NCBI RefSeq assembly: GCF_900168195.1
Contig: NZ_FUYX01000005.1
Span: 1 to 64,000 of the forward strand
Direction: 5' to 3'
DNA from: Allobosea thiooxidans
Lineage (GTDB): Bacteria; Pseudomonadota; Alphaproteobacteria; Rhizobiales; Beijerinckiaceae
DNA: 64,000 nt
Position numbers and translations under genes: made by a program. The notes under the pieces are model-generated. The model was not told the DNA's origin. It ran no database searches and was given only the letters and a program-made list of their open reading frames with translations. Of this stretch, positions 51,288 to 59,999 are shown one piece after another; the first letter of the stretch is position 1, and each line of letters begins with the position of its first letter.

Positions 51288-52139
51288 TCAGCGAAAATGG
51301 GGGTCGAGACGATCGCGCACGGCGTCGCCGGTCAGGTTGACGGTGAGCACCAGCACGAACAGGCAAAGCCCGGGCAGCGTCGCGACCCACCAGGCGGTGG
51401 CGACGTAGTTGCGGCCGGTGGAGAGCATCGAGCCCCAGCTCGCCGTCGGGGGCTGCACGCCGAGGCCGAGGAAGGAGAGCCCGGCCTCGAACAGGACCAT
51501 CAGGCCGAATTCCAGGGTCGCCACGACGATCAGCGTCCCTGCGATGTTGGGCAGGATGTGCAGGAAAAGGATGCGCGCATTGCCGGCACCGGCGAGCACT
51601 GCGTTCTCGACATAGGACATGCCGGCCGTCGCCAGCGTCTGCGCATGCGCCACGCGGGCATAGCGCGGCCAGCGCGTCAGGGCGAGCACCAGGACGACAT
51701 TGACCAGGCTGGGGCCGAGCACCGCGACGGTGATGATGGCGAGAAGCACCGCCGGGATGGACAGAAACACATCGGCCACCCGCATCACCGCGGTTTCGAC
51801 CCAGCCGCGTCGATAGCCGGCGATCAGCCCGAGCGCGGTTCCGACCGCGCCGGACAACAGGACGGACAGCACGGCGACGAGCAGCGAAACGCGCGTGCCA
51901 TAGATGATCCGGCTGAGGAGATCGCGGCCGAGCTCGTCCGAGCCAAGCCAGTAATGGAAGCTGCGCGACACCGTGCCCGGCGGCTTCAGCCGGCCGATCA
52001 GATTCTGGACATTGGGATCGTAGGGAGCGAGCAGGGGCGCACAGACCGCGGTCAGGACGAAGAGCGCGAGAATGCTGACCGGCCACCAGCGCTTCAGCGG
52101 GAAGCGGCGGCGGGGCTGCGCGACGGCCGGGGCGTTCAT
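51288..52139 (-). CDS. Peptide-type ABC permease (DppC-like)
   Basis: This 283-residue inner-membrane permease has the family N-terminal segment LLAPYDPNVQN, GSDELGRDLLSRIIYGTRVSL, an EAA-type loop around AVLAGAGNARILFLHILPN, and the C-terminal LTGDAVRDRLDPHFR (GDxxRDxLDP). It overlaps the DppB-like gene by 4 bases. It forms a heterodimer channel with it for uptake of peptides or similar molecules. The two ATPase genes normally next in such operons are missing here. Confidence 0.92.
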   Translation of the reverse strand: MNAPAVAQPRRRFPLKRWWPVSILALFVLTAVCAPLLAPYDPNVQNLIGRLKPPGTVSRSFHYWLGSDELGRDLLSRIIYGTRVSLLVAVLSVLLSGAVGTALGLIAGYRRGWVETAVMRVADVFLSIPAVLLAIITVAVLGPSLVNVVLVLALTRWPRYARVAHAQTLATAGMSYVENAVLAGAGNARILFLHILPNIAGTLIVVATLEFGLMVLFEAGLSFLGLGVQPPTASWGSMLSTGRNYVATAWWVATLPGLCLFVLVLTVNLTGDAVRDRLDPHFR

Positions 52140-53062
52140 CGTCCACCCCCCAGCGCGATGCGCGGATCGACGATGCTATAGAGGAAGTCGGAGAGCAGAT
52201 TGAGCCCGACGGTGACCAGGGCGCCCAGCATGACGACGCCCTGCACCACCAGGAAGTCGCGGGCGAGGATGGCCTGGACCGTGACCTGGCCGAGCCCCGG
52301 CCAGGCGAACACCGTCTCGACGATGACCGCGCCGGCAAGCAGGTTGGAGATCTCGAGCGCTGCCACGGTGATGAGCGGGATCGCGGCGTTGCGCGCGACA
52401 TGGCGCAGGAGCAGGCGCGTCGGCCCGACGCCTCGGGCCCGCGCGGTGCGGACATAGTCGCGGGTGAGCTCTTCGATCAACGCCGCCCGCGTGATCCGCG
52501 CGAAGGTCGCCATCGAAAGCAGCCCGAGGGCGATGGAAGGCATGACGAGATGCGAGAAGCCGCCGGTCGAGGATGGCGGCAGCCAGCCCAGCGAGACGGC
52601 GAAGAGCAGGATGAGGAGGATGCCGCTCCAGAAGGTCGGCATGCTCTGGGCGGCGAGCACGATGCCGGCGGCGATCTTCGCGGCCGCGCTGTCCCGAAAC
52701 AGCGCGAGCAGGATCCCGACCGGGATGCCGATGCCGCAGGCGACCGTCAGCGCGCCGCCTGCGAGCATCAGCGTATAGGGCAGGCGCGAGGCGATGATGT
52801 CGACCACCGGCACGCGCTGCACCACCGACTGGCCGAGATCGAAGCGGGCGAGATCGGCGAGGAAGCCGAGATACTGGACGACGAGCGGCCGGTCGAAGCC
52901 CAGCGCGTGGCGCAGGGCCTCGATATCCGCCTGTGTCGCGGTTTCCGGCACCAGGAGATAGGTCGGATCCCCCGTCAGGCGCTGGACGAAGAAGATCAGC
53001 GTCGCCACGCCGAAGATCGTGACCAGCGCCTGCCCGGCGCGCTGGAGGAGGAAGCTGGCCAC
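52136..53062 (-). CDS. Peptide-type ABC permease (DppB-like)
   Basis: This 308-residue permease has the DppB/OppB N-terminal pattern (RAGQALVTIFGVATLIFFVQRLTGDP), DLGQSVVQRVPV, and a EAA-type stretch (RARGVGPTRLLLRHVARNAAIPLI). It follows the binding-protein gene by six bases and overlaps the DppC-like gene. Together the two permeases form the membrane channel. Substrate specificity is set by the two binding proteins upstream. Confidence 0.92.
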   Translation of the reverse strand: MASFLLQRAGQALVTIFGVATLIFFVQRLTGDPTYLLVPETATQADIEALRHALGFDRPLVVQYLGFLADLARFDLGQSVVQRVPVVDIIASRLPYTLMLAGGALTVACGIGIPVGILLALFRDSAAAKIAAGIVLAAQSMPTFWSGILLILLFAVSLGWLPPSSTGGFSHLVMPSIALGLLSMATFARITRAALIEELTRDYVRTARARGVGPTRLLLRHVARNAAIPLITVAALEISNLLAGAVIVETVFAWPGLGQVTVQAILARDFLVVQGVVMLGALVTVGLNLLSDFLYSIVDPRIALGGGR

Positions 53063-53068
53063 GCCGCG

Positions 53069-54574
53069 TCAGTCCTTCCAGCTCATGCGGTTGACGAAGA
53101 TGCTTTCATTGGGCGTGGGCGTCCAGACGAGGTTCTTGGCCGTGCCGTACATCTGCGCCGCCTGGTAGAGCGGGATCACGTAGTTCTCGCTGGCGATGCG
53201 CTCATGCACGATCTTGTAGGCGGCGAGCCGCCTGGCGGGGTCGAGCGTCTGGCGCCCGGCTTCGAGCGCTTCCTCGATCGCCTTGTCCTTGGCGTTGGCC
53301 CAGCCGCTGGCGCTGTGCAGGATCGGGAACAGCACGCCGTCGGCATCCTGGCAGCCGCAGGACCAGCGGCTGAAGGCGAGGACCGGGATGGAATCGGGGC
53401 CGCTCTGCATGCGCTTCAGCCAGGAGCCCATATCCGTCATCTCGATCTTTACGCTGAGACCGGCGTCGACGAGCATCTGCTGCAGCGCCTGCACGACGCG
53501 CTGGTCGTAGACCGGCGCGGTCACCAGCGCGATTTCCTGCTTGGCTTTGGGGCCGGCCTCGGCGATCAGCGCCTTGGCCTTGGCGAGATCGAAGGGCTGA
53601 TCCTTGATGCCCTCGACGAAACCCTCATGGGCTGGCGAGAGCATCTCCGCGAGAGGCTTCTCATAGCCGCCGAGGACGCCGTCGGTGATCGCCTGCTTGT
53701 CGATCGCGAACGCGATGGCGCGGCGTACGCGCGGATCGTTCAGCGGCTCCTTCTGCACGTTCATCGCGAGATAGGCGACGCGCTCGGTCAGCACCGGCAC
53801 GGGCTTGGCGCGTTGCGAGGTCTTGAGCTGGGCGGCGAGGTCGCCATCAAGATTCGCAGCGAGATCCGAGGTGCCGGCCATCAGATTGGCGACGCGTGTC
53901 GCGGCATCGGGAATGGCGCGGAAGACGACGCTCGGGAACGGCGCCTTGGTGCCCCAATAGGCATCGTTGCGGGCCAGTGTCACCGAGACGCCGCGCTGCC
54001 AGCTCTCGAACTTGTAGGGACCGCTGCCGACCGGCTTGAGGTTGAAGGCGTCCTTGCCCACGACCTCGACGACCTTCCGCGGCACGATCGAGAGCTTCAC
54101 CAGCTGCGCCAGCAATGCCGGATAGGCTCCTTGCGTGGTCAGCGTCACGGTCTTGGCGTCATCCGCCACGGCGTCGGTGATCTTGTCGAACTGGCCGAGC
54201 TGCGGGCTGGCGAATTTGGGATCGGTGATGCGCTTGACGCTGTAGACCACGTCCTCGGCGGTCAGCCTGGAGCCGTCATGGAAGGTGATGTCGTCGCGCA
54301 GCTGGAACTGGATCTTCGTGTCGGAAAGCTGCTTCCAGGAGGTCGCGACCTGCGGCGCGATCAGGCCCTTGTCGTCGCGGGTGACGAGGTTGTCGAAGAT
54401 GTTGCGGTAGACGTAGTAGCTGTCCGGATTCCACTGGACGTGCGGATCGAGCGAGTTCGGCTCGCCGACGAGATCGATCGTCAGGCGCTCCTTGGCGGCG
54501 AAGGCCGCGCCGCCCGGCAGCGCCAGAGCCATGGCGAGGAGCGTGCAGGCAAACATCTTCCGTGTTCGTTTCAT
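53069..54574 (-). CDS. Peptide-type ABC substrate-binding protein (second of two)
   Basis: This roughly 501-residue periplasmic binding protein of solute-binding family 5 has a Sec signal (MKRTRKMFACTLLAMALALPGGAAFA). Family segments include LTIDLVGEPNSLDPHVQWNPDS, FHDGSRLTAEDVVYSVKRI and PVGSGPYKFESW. It is a close paralogue of the product of the gene just upstream, aligned over the whole length and sharing the ending NRMSWKD/NRMSWSD. I chose ATG 54574 because it opens the signal peptide. Both may feed the same permease pair with different ligands. Confidence 0.92.
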   Translation of the reverse strand: MKRTRKMFACTLLAMALALPGGAAFAAKERLTIDLVGEPNSLDPHVQWNPDSYYVYRNIFDNLVTRDDKGLIAPQVATSWKQLSDTKIQFQLRDDITFHDGSRLTAEDVVYSVKRITDPKFASPQLGQFDKITDAVADDAKTVTLTTQGAYPALLAQLVKLSIVPRKVVEVVGKDAFNLKPVGSGPYKFESWQRGVSVTLARNDAYWGTKAPFPSVVFRAIPDAATRVANLMAGTSDLAANLDGDLAAQLKTSQRAKPVPVLTERVAYLAMNVQKEPLNDPRVRRAIAFAIDKQAITDGVLGGYEKPLAEMLSPAHEGFVEGIKDQPFDLAKAKALIAEAGPKAKQEIALVTAPVYDQRVVQALQQMLVDAGLSVKIEMTDMGSWLKRMQSGPDSIPVLAFSRWSCGCQDADGVLFPILHSASGWANAKDKAIEEALEAGRQTLDPARRLAAYKIVHERIASENYVIPLYQAAQMYGTAKNLVWTPTPNESIFVNRMSWKD

Positions 54575-54599
54575 GACATCATCCCCTTTTTTGTTGTGT

Positions 54600-54650
54600 G
54601 GGCGCCCGGGTTGCTTCGGGCGCCCGGCCTTGCGGCGGCGTGGCGCCGCC
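54600..54650 (-). promoter_or_regulatory. Intercistronic stem-loops between the tandem binding-protein genes
   Basis: GGGCGCCCG (54600-54608) pairs with CGGGCGCCC (54617-54625), and GGCGGC (54634-54639) pairs with GCCGCC (54645-54650). They lie between the stop of the upstream gene (54659) and the start of the next (54574). Such hairpins after a binding-protein gene usually stabilise the upstream message or partly terminate. Confidence 0.5.
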
Positions 54651-54658
54651 ATGCGTCG

Positions 54659-56170
54659 TCAGTCGCTCCAGCTCATCCGATTCAGGAAAAGGCTCTCATT
54701 CGGGGTCGGCTGCCATTTCAGGCTTTTGGTCGCGCCATAGATGACGGCCGCCTGGTAGAGCGGGACCAGCGGCGCTTCCGCCGCGATGATCTCCTGGACC
54801 TGCTTGTAGGCGGCGAGCCGCTTGTCCTTGTCGAGGGTCTGGCGGGCCTCCTCGAGCAGCTCATCGGCCTTCGGGTTGCGATAGGCCGACCAGCCGCTGC
54901 TCTTGTGGATCAGCGGGAACAGCACGCCATCGGCATCCTGGCAGGCGCATGACCAGCGCCCGAAGCTCAGCGTCGGGTTGCCGGCCAGCCCGGCCTGGGA
55001 GCGCTTGAGATAGCTCGCCATGTCCGACATCGCGATCTTGACGGTAAAGCCGGCATCGCCGAGCTGCTGCTGGATCGCCTGGACGATGCGCTGGTCGAAG
55101 ACCGGCGCGGTCGCGAGCTCGATCTCGGCCTTGGCGGCAGGGCCGGCCTCGGCCACGAGCGCCTTGGCCCTGGCGAGATCGTAGGTCGGGGCCTTCAGAC
55201 CTTCGACCCAACCGAAGCTCGCCGGCGTGCCCAGTTGCGAGACCGGCTTGTCGAAGCCGCCGAGCAGCCCGTCGACCAGCCCCTCCTTGTCGATCGCATA
55301 GGCGGCGGCTAGGCGCAGCTTGACGTTGTCGAAGGGAGGCTTCGACGTGTTCAGCCTGAGATAGGCGACGCGCTCGGTCAGTCCGATCAGGGCTTGCGCC
55401 TTCGGCGCGCTTTTGAGCTGGGCGGCCTGGTCGGCGTCGAGCGTGACGCCGAGATCGCTGGTGCCGGCCTGAAGGTTGGCGAGCCGCGTCGCGCCGTCCG
55501 GCACGGCGCGGAAGACCACGGTCGGGAACGGGCCCTTGGCGCCCCAATAGGCATCGTTCCTGGTCAGGACCACTTCGACGCCGCGCTGCCAGCTTTCGAA
55601 CTTGTAGGGCCCGCTGCCGACCGGCTTCAGGTTGAACGCGTCCTTGCCGACCGCTTCCACGATCGCCTTGGGAACGATCGAGAGCTTGACGAGCTGCGCC
55701 AGCAGGGCCGGATAGGCCCCGTCCGTGGTCAGCTTCACGCTGGTCGGCGAGAGCGCCGTCGCGCCCGTGATCTTGTCGAACTGGCCGAGCTGCGGGCTGC
55801 CGAATTTGGGGTCGGTGATGCGCTTGACGCTGTAGACGACATCGTCCGCGGTCAGCTTGGAGCCGTCATGGAAAGTGATGTCGGGGCGAAGCTGGAATTC
55901 GATCTCCGTATCCGACAGGTATTTCCACGACGCCGCGACTTGCGGGACGATCTCGCCCTTGTCGTCGCGGGTGACGAGATTGTCGAAGATGTTGCGGTAG
56001 ACGTAGTAGCTGTCGGGGTTCCACTGAACCTGCGGATCGAGCGAGGACGGCTCGTTCACGAGATCCACCACGAAGCGCTCCTTGGAGGCCCAGGCCGGGG
56101 CGATGCTTCCCAGAGCGAGGATCGCGGCGCAGGCGGCAGCGAGAGGATAGGTTCGCCAGGCAACGGTCAT
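54659..56170 (-). CDS. Peptide-type ABC substrate-binding protein (first of two)
   Basis: This 503-residue solute-binding family 5 protein has the signal peptide MTVAWRTYPLAAACAAILAL...APAWA, the opening FVVDLVNEPSSLDPQ, then FHDGSKLTADDVVYSVKRI and PVGSGPYKFESW. I chose ATG 56170, which overlaps the end of the GntR gene by 4 bases; longer in-frame versions run through that gene. It is the first structural gene of the GntR-controlled uptake operon. It is a recent-looking tandem paralogue of the next gene. Confidence 0.92.
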   Translation of the reverse strand: MTVAWRTYPLAAACAAILALGSIAPAWASKERFVVDLVNEPSSLDPQVQWNPDSYYVYRNIFDNLVTRDDKGEIVPQVAASWKYLSDTEIEFQLRPDITFHDGSKLTADDVVYSVKRITDPKFGSPQLGQFDKITGATALSPTSVKLTTDGAYPALLAQLVKLSIVPKAIVEAVGKDAFNLKPVGSGPYKFESWQRGVEVVLTRNDAYWGAKGPFPTVVFRAVPDGATRLANLQAGTSDLGVTLDADQAAQLKSAPKAQALIGLTERVAYLRLNTSKPPFDNVKLRLAAAYAIDKEGLVDGLLGGFDKPVSQLGTPASFGWVEGLKAPTYDLARAKALVAEAGPAAKAEIELATAPVFDQRIVQAIQQQLGDAGFTVKIAMSDMASYLKRSQAGLAGNPTLSFGRWSCACQDADGVLFPLIHKSSGWSAYRNPKADELLEEARQTLDKDKRLAAYKQVQEIIAAEAPLVPLYQAAVIYGATKSLKWQPTPNESLFLNRMSWSD

Positions 56171-56946
56171 GACTGCTTCTCCTTCGATGAGGGGATCGGC
56201 CGATCGGCTGCGATGGGCGGCGATTGATGGGCGCCGCGTCGGCGGGCAGAACGCGCTTGCGGGCGGGGCAGCTGCGCTGACATGGCGAGGAAGCCATGGG
56301 CAACCGCGTCGGCGAAGAGCTTTTGGTCGCGTGCGATCGCCTGCCTGGCCAGATCGGCGTGGCCGGCGGCGAGCGCCGCAACCAGCTCGCCGAGATCCGC
56401 CGGGGGGATGGCGTGGCCGCCGAGATCGAGCATCCGCACGATCCGGTCCGAATGGTCCCAGATTCCGCCGAGCCAGTCGCGCGCGAAGACGCCGGCGCCG
56501 GTCGTGAGCAGATCGCGCAGCTGGCGCTCCGCGACGCGGGCCGTCGCAAGCGCTGCAAGCTCGGTCCGGCCGGATACGGACTGCACCATCCCGAGCAGCG
56601 TCGTCGCTGTCGCGAGTGCCGGCTCCGCCAGCCTGTGCGCTGCCAGCGACGGCTCGAGCCGGCGCCGCCCGTCCAGCACCGCGGCGATCAGAGCGCCATC
56701 GATCGGCGCGATCCGCCAACCCTGGCGCGCATGCCGGCTGACGAAGCGAGCCGCCGCGAGCTCCGTCAGCGCGACACGGACGCTGGCACGGCCCAGGCCG
56801 AAGCGCTCGGCGAGCGCCGCCTCATGGACGAAATCGCCGGGCGCGAGTTCGCAGGTGACGACCGCCTTGCGCAGCCGCCTTATCGCGACATCGAGCCGGG
56901 CTTCGGCAACCGGGGCGGGAGCGAAAGGCGATGCGGTATCGAGCAT
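56167..56946 (-). CDS. GntR-family transcriptional regulator of the peptide-uptake operon
   Basis: This 259-residue regulator has an N-terminal winged helix (RRLRKAVVTCELAPGDFVHEAALAERFGLGRASVRVALTEL, seen as ELAPGD and GRASVRVAL cores) and a C-terminal all-helical FCD-type ligand domain. It is the first gene of the operon and overlaps the binding-protein gene. A TTGTGA-N4-TCACAA palindrome next to a TATAAA box lies 21 bases upstream, so autoregulation is likely. It resembles the regulator at 2400-3122 only in family. The ligand is presumably the imported compound. Confidence 0.9.
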   Translation of the reverse strand: MLDTASPFAPAPVAEARLDVAIRRLRKAVVTCELAPGDFVHEAALAERFGLGRASVRVALTELAAARFVSRHARQGWRIAPIDGALIAAVLDGRRRLEPSLAAHRLAEPALATATTLLGMVQSVSGRTELAALATARVAERQLRDLLTTGAGVFARDWLGGIWDHSDRIVRMLDLGGHAIPPADLGELVAALAAGHADLARQAIARDQKLFADAVAHGFLAMSAQLPRPQARSARRRGAHQSPPIAADRPIPSSKEKQS

Positions 56947-56966
56947 GAGCCGAAGCTTGGAACGCT

Positions 56967-57003
56967 TTGTGAGATTTCACAAGCGTGTTGTGAGATTTTA
57001 TAT
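56967..57003 (-). promoter_or_regulatory. Promoter with TTGTGA-N4-TCACAA operator
   Basis: On the minus strand a -10-like TATAAA lies at 57003-56998. Just downstream is the palindrome TTGTGA-GATT-TCACAA (56967-56982), and TTGTGAGATTT also recurs at 56988-56998, exactly 21 bp (two helical turns) from its copy at 56967-56977. No clear -35 was found. The rest of the gap to 57254 holds no recognisable gene. Confidence 0.6.
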
Positions 57004-57254
57004 GGCCTGCAACGGCGTGCTCGGGGTGTCTCGCGGAGACGCTTGTCCATTATCCGCATGTTCGGGGCGTCTGGTTCGCGGCAAGGCTGCTCCGGCGCAG
57101 CGCGGTCGTCGGCCCACTGCCGGAAAGCAGGCCTCGCCGGCCCATGCTGCGGTTCCCTAGGAGTTTCCGGGCTCCGCCTGCTCCGGCAAGCGCGCCGGAT
57201 CGGCGCGGCCGCTTCGGGAGGCACGCCGGCCGGCGCCCTGCGGGACCGGGTTCG

Positions 57255-59969
57255 TCAGACCAGCCGCGAGCGCGGGGCCGCGGTCGTCTGGCTCCGCTCC
57301 GAGGAAATCGGCCCGAAGATCGTGGTGTGAGCGGCTTGCAGGATCGGCTGCGGCTCGCCCAGCAGGAACCCCTGCGCTTCCGTGCAGCCCGCCCGGTGAA
57401 CCGCATCGAGCTGGTCGAGCGTCTCGATGCCCTCCGCGGTGGTCGCCATGCCGAGCTCGGCCGCAAGCGCCGCGACGGCCGTGACGATGGCGGCGCTGTC
57501 GGAATGGATCGTCATGTCGCGGACGAAGGAGCGGTCGATCTTGATCTTGTCGAGCGGGAAGAGCCGCAGATGGCTCAGGCTGGAATAGCCGGTGCCGAAG
57601 TCGTCGAGCACGATGCGAACGCCGAGATCCTTGAGGCTCTTCAGCGTCCCGAGATTCCGGTGGTCGTTGGCCAAGAGCGCCGTTTCGGTGATTTCCAGCT
57701 CGAGCCTCGCCGGATCGAGGCCAGTCTCGTTCAGAATGTCGCGCACGGTCGCAACCGTATCGCCGAAGATCAATTGCACCGGGGACAGATTGACGGCGAT
57801 CCTTGGCTCGCCCGGCAGCCGGACGGCGTCCATGCATGCCTGGCGGATGACGCTCTCGCCCAGCTCGACGATCAGCCTGGTCTCCTCCGCCAGCGGAACG
57901 AACTCCGCCGGCCCGACCAGCCCCCGTTCCGGATGGTGCCAGCGCAGCAGCGCCTCGAAGCCGCAGAGCTTGCGGGATTTCAGCTCGTAGATCGGCTGGT
58001 AGGCCAGCTCGAACTGCCGCTCGTCGATGGCTTTGCGCAAATCCGCTTCCATCGCGATGCGCGCCCGCAGCTGCTCGTCCATCTCGGCCGTGAAGACGCA
58101 GCACACGCCTCGCCCCCGGGCCTTGGCCTGATAGAGCGCGAGGTCGGCCTGCTTCAGGAGGAGGTCGGCATCGCAGTCGGATCCCTCTGCAACGGCGATG
58201 CCGACACTGGCAGAGATGGAGATTGTTCGATCCCGGATCAGATAGGGCTCGCTGAGCACCTCGATGATGCGGGCAGCCAGAGCTTCGGCCTGCTGCGGCT
58301 GCCCTGGGTCGAGGCTGAGAACCGCGAACTCGTCCCCGCCCAGGCGGGCGACGCATCCGGTATCCTGCACGCAGGCCGCCAGCCGTTCCGCCACGGACAG
58401 GAGCAGCAGATCCCCGATCGGGTGCCCGAGCGTGTCGTTGACGTCCTTGAAGTGATCGAGGTCGAGGAACAGCAGGGCGACCGGCCCCTGGTCGCCCGCC
58501 GCTCGCAGCAGCGACTTCGCGATCTGGGCACGGAAGGCGAAGCGATTCTGCAAGCCGGTCAGATCGTCATGGTGAGCCAGGAAGCGGATGCGGCTTTCCT
58601 GCTCGACGAGGGCCGCGTTCTGCCGCCTCGCCTCCTCGAAGGCCTCGTTCGCCCGCGTATTGGCGGCGGCCAGTTCCGCGAGCGCGGCCTTGAGCACGGT
58701 GACATCGGTGCGGATTCCGACGATTCCGCCATCCGCAGTCCGGCGCTCCGTGATGAGGAGCCAACGGCCGTCCGGCAGCAGGCGCTCGATCGAACCGCTG
58801 CCCTTCCGATGCCAGGTGACGACATCCTTCACGAACTCATCGAGGTCGCCGGTCGCCTGAGGATACTGTCCCAGCTCGGCACCTCTGCGGATGATTTCCT
58901 CGAAAGGTGCGCCGATGGCCATGAACGGCGCGCTCACCGAATAGAGCTCGCGATAGCGCTGGTTGCACGTCACCAGCCGGTCGTTCTCGTCCCACATCAC
59001 GAAGCCGTCGGACATGGCCTCGATCGCGTTCTTAAGGACGGCGGCGGCTCGCGCACGCTCGGCATCCGCACGCTCCCGCTGGCGGATGGCGAGAAAGATC
59101 GCCCCGGCGAAGGCGCCGAGCAGCAGGGTCGCGACCGCAGCCGCCAGCATCGTCCGGCGACGGTCCTTGCGCCAATCCGCCAGGAGTGTGGCACTCGGTG
59201 CGGACAGGACGACGCGGATATCGCCGTAGAGCGAGGCCCGCGCCACGTTCAAGGTGCTGGATTCGCTTCTTCGCTCCCCGATCAGGAAGGCTTTTCCGTT
59301 CACCGCCTGCTCGGGCAGCGCAGGGCTGCGGAGCTTGCCGGTGAGCAGTTCGTCATGCGGCAGCGCGGCGACGAGTTGCCCGTTCGCGCGTTCCAGGACG
59401 ATCTGCGTGCCAGCGTCGACCCCGGTTTCGGCCAGCAGCTTCATCAGCGTGTGCAGGGGCACCTCGGCGACGGGGACGATGCCGTTCCAGGCGGGGATCC
59501 TGCGTGCGACATAGAGCGACCAGTCTCCGGTGACGGCATTGCGCAGGGGACCGATGAGGTTTGTCGGCGCGCGCCCCGCCGTCGCAACATCCAGCGGCAA
59601 TGTGCGGTGCGTGCCGCCCGACCGGGCGGAGGCTATGATGCTTCCGTCCGGCCCGATCAGCAGGAGGTCGCGAAACGCCATCGTCTGGAAATTGAGGCCA
59701 CGGAGCAGGCGGCTGGCTGTCTCCCTCTGGTCTGCTCCGACCCGTGCGACCTCGAACAGGGTTTCGAAGCTCGCCAGCGCTCCGTCGACTTGCAGCAATT
59801 GCCGGTTGAGCGCGTTCTCGACAGCCACGGCAGAGCTTTCGAGAGACTGCTCCGCAGCGCGCCAGGCGGCCTGCTCCCGCTGTCGGACGAGATGGCTCCC
59901 GCCGATAGCGGCCGCCATCAGGATGACGACCACTCCTGCTCCGACCATCAACTTAAGGCGATTGAGCAT
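57255..59969 (-). CDS. Membrane GGDEF-EAL protein with periplasmic sensor and PAS domain
   Basis: This 904-residue c-di-GMP enzyme has a helix near residues 8-27, a periplasmic Cache-like region to about 280, a second helix (LAAAVATLLLGAFAGAIFLAI), and a PAS domain (about 310-430). The GGDEF domain has RLGGDEF intact near 543, and the EAL domain has GFEALLRW near 671 and DDFGTGYSSL near 780. All catalytic motifs look intact, so synthesis, breakdown or switchable activity are possible. It lies 30 bases after the TRAP-type binding-protein gene on the same strand, which points to ligand control by that protein. Confidence 0.93.
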   Translation of the reverse strand: MLNRLKLMVGAGVVVILMAAAIGGSHLVRQREQAAWRAAEQSLESSAVAVENALNRQLLQVDGALASFETLFEVARVGADQRETASRLLRGLNFQTMAFRDLLLIGPDGSIIASARSGGTHRTLPLDVATAGRAPTNLIGPLRNAVTGDWSLYVARRIPAWNGIVPVAEVPLHTLMKLLAETGVDAGTQIVLERANGQLVAALPHDELLTGKLRSPALPEQAVNGKAFLIGERRSESSTLNVARASLYGDIRVVLSAPSATLLADWRKDRRRTMLAAAVATLLLGAFAGAIFLAIRQRERADAERARAAAVLKNAIEAMSDGFVMWDENDRLVTCNQRYRELYSVSAPFMAIGAPFEEIIRRGAELGQYPQATGDLDEFVKDVVTWHRKGSGSIERLLPDGRWLLITERRTADGGIVGIRTDVTVLKAALAELAAANTRANEAFEEARRQNAALVEQESRIRFLAHHDDLTGLQNRFAFRAQIAKSLLRAAGDQGPVALLFLDLDHFKDVNDTLGHPIGDLLLLSVAERLAACVQDTGCVARLGGDEFAVLSLDPGQPQQAEALAARIIEVLSEPYLIRDRTISISASVGIAVAEGSDCDADLLLKQADLALYQAKARGRGVCCVFTAEMDEQLRARIAMEADLRKAIDERQFELAYQPIYELKSRKLCGFEALLRWHHPERGLVGPAEFVPLAEETRLIVELGESVIRQACMDAVRLPGEPRIAVNLSPVQLIFGDTVATVRDILNETGLDPARLELEITETALLANDHRNLGTLKSLKDLGVRIVLDDFGTGYSSLSHLRLFPLDKIKIDRSFVRDMTIHSDSAAIVTAVAALAAELGMATTAEGIETLDQLDAVHRAGCTEAQGFLLGEPQPILQAAHTTIFGPISSERSQTTAAPRSRLV

Positions 59970-59999
59970 CGATCCTCATCGAGCCGGAGGCGAAGGACG

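Noticed and set aside
55200..56719. Extending the first binding protein to 686 residues (start 56719)
   Set aside because: The extra N-terminal part is the GntR gene read in another frame. The signal peptide begins at 56170.
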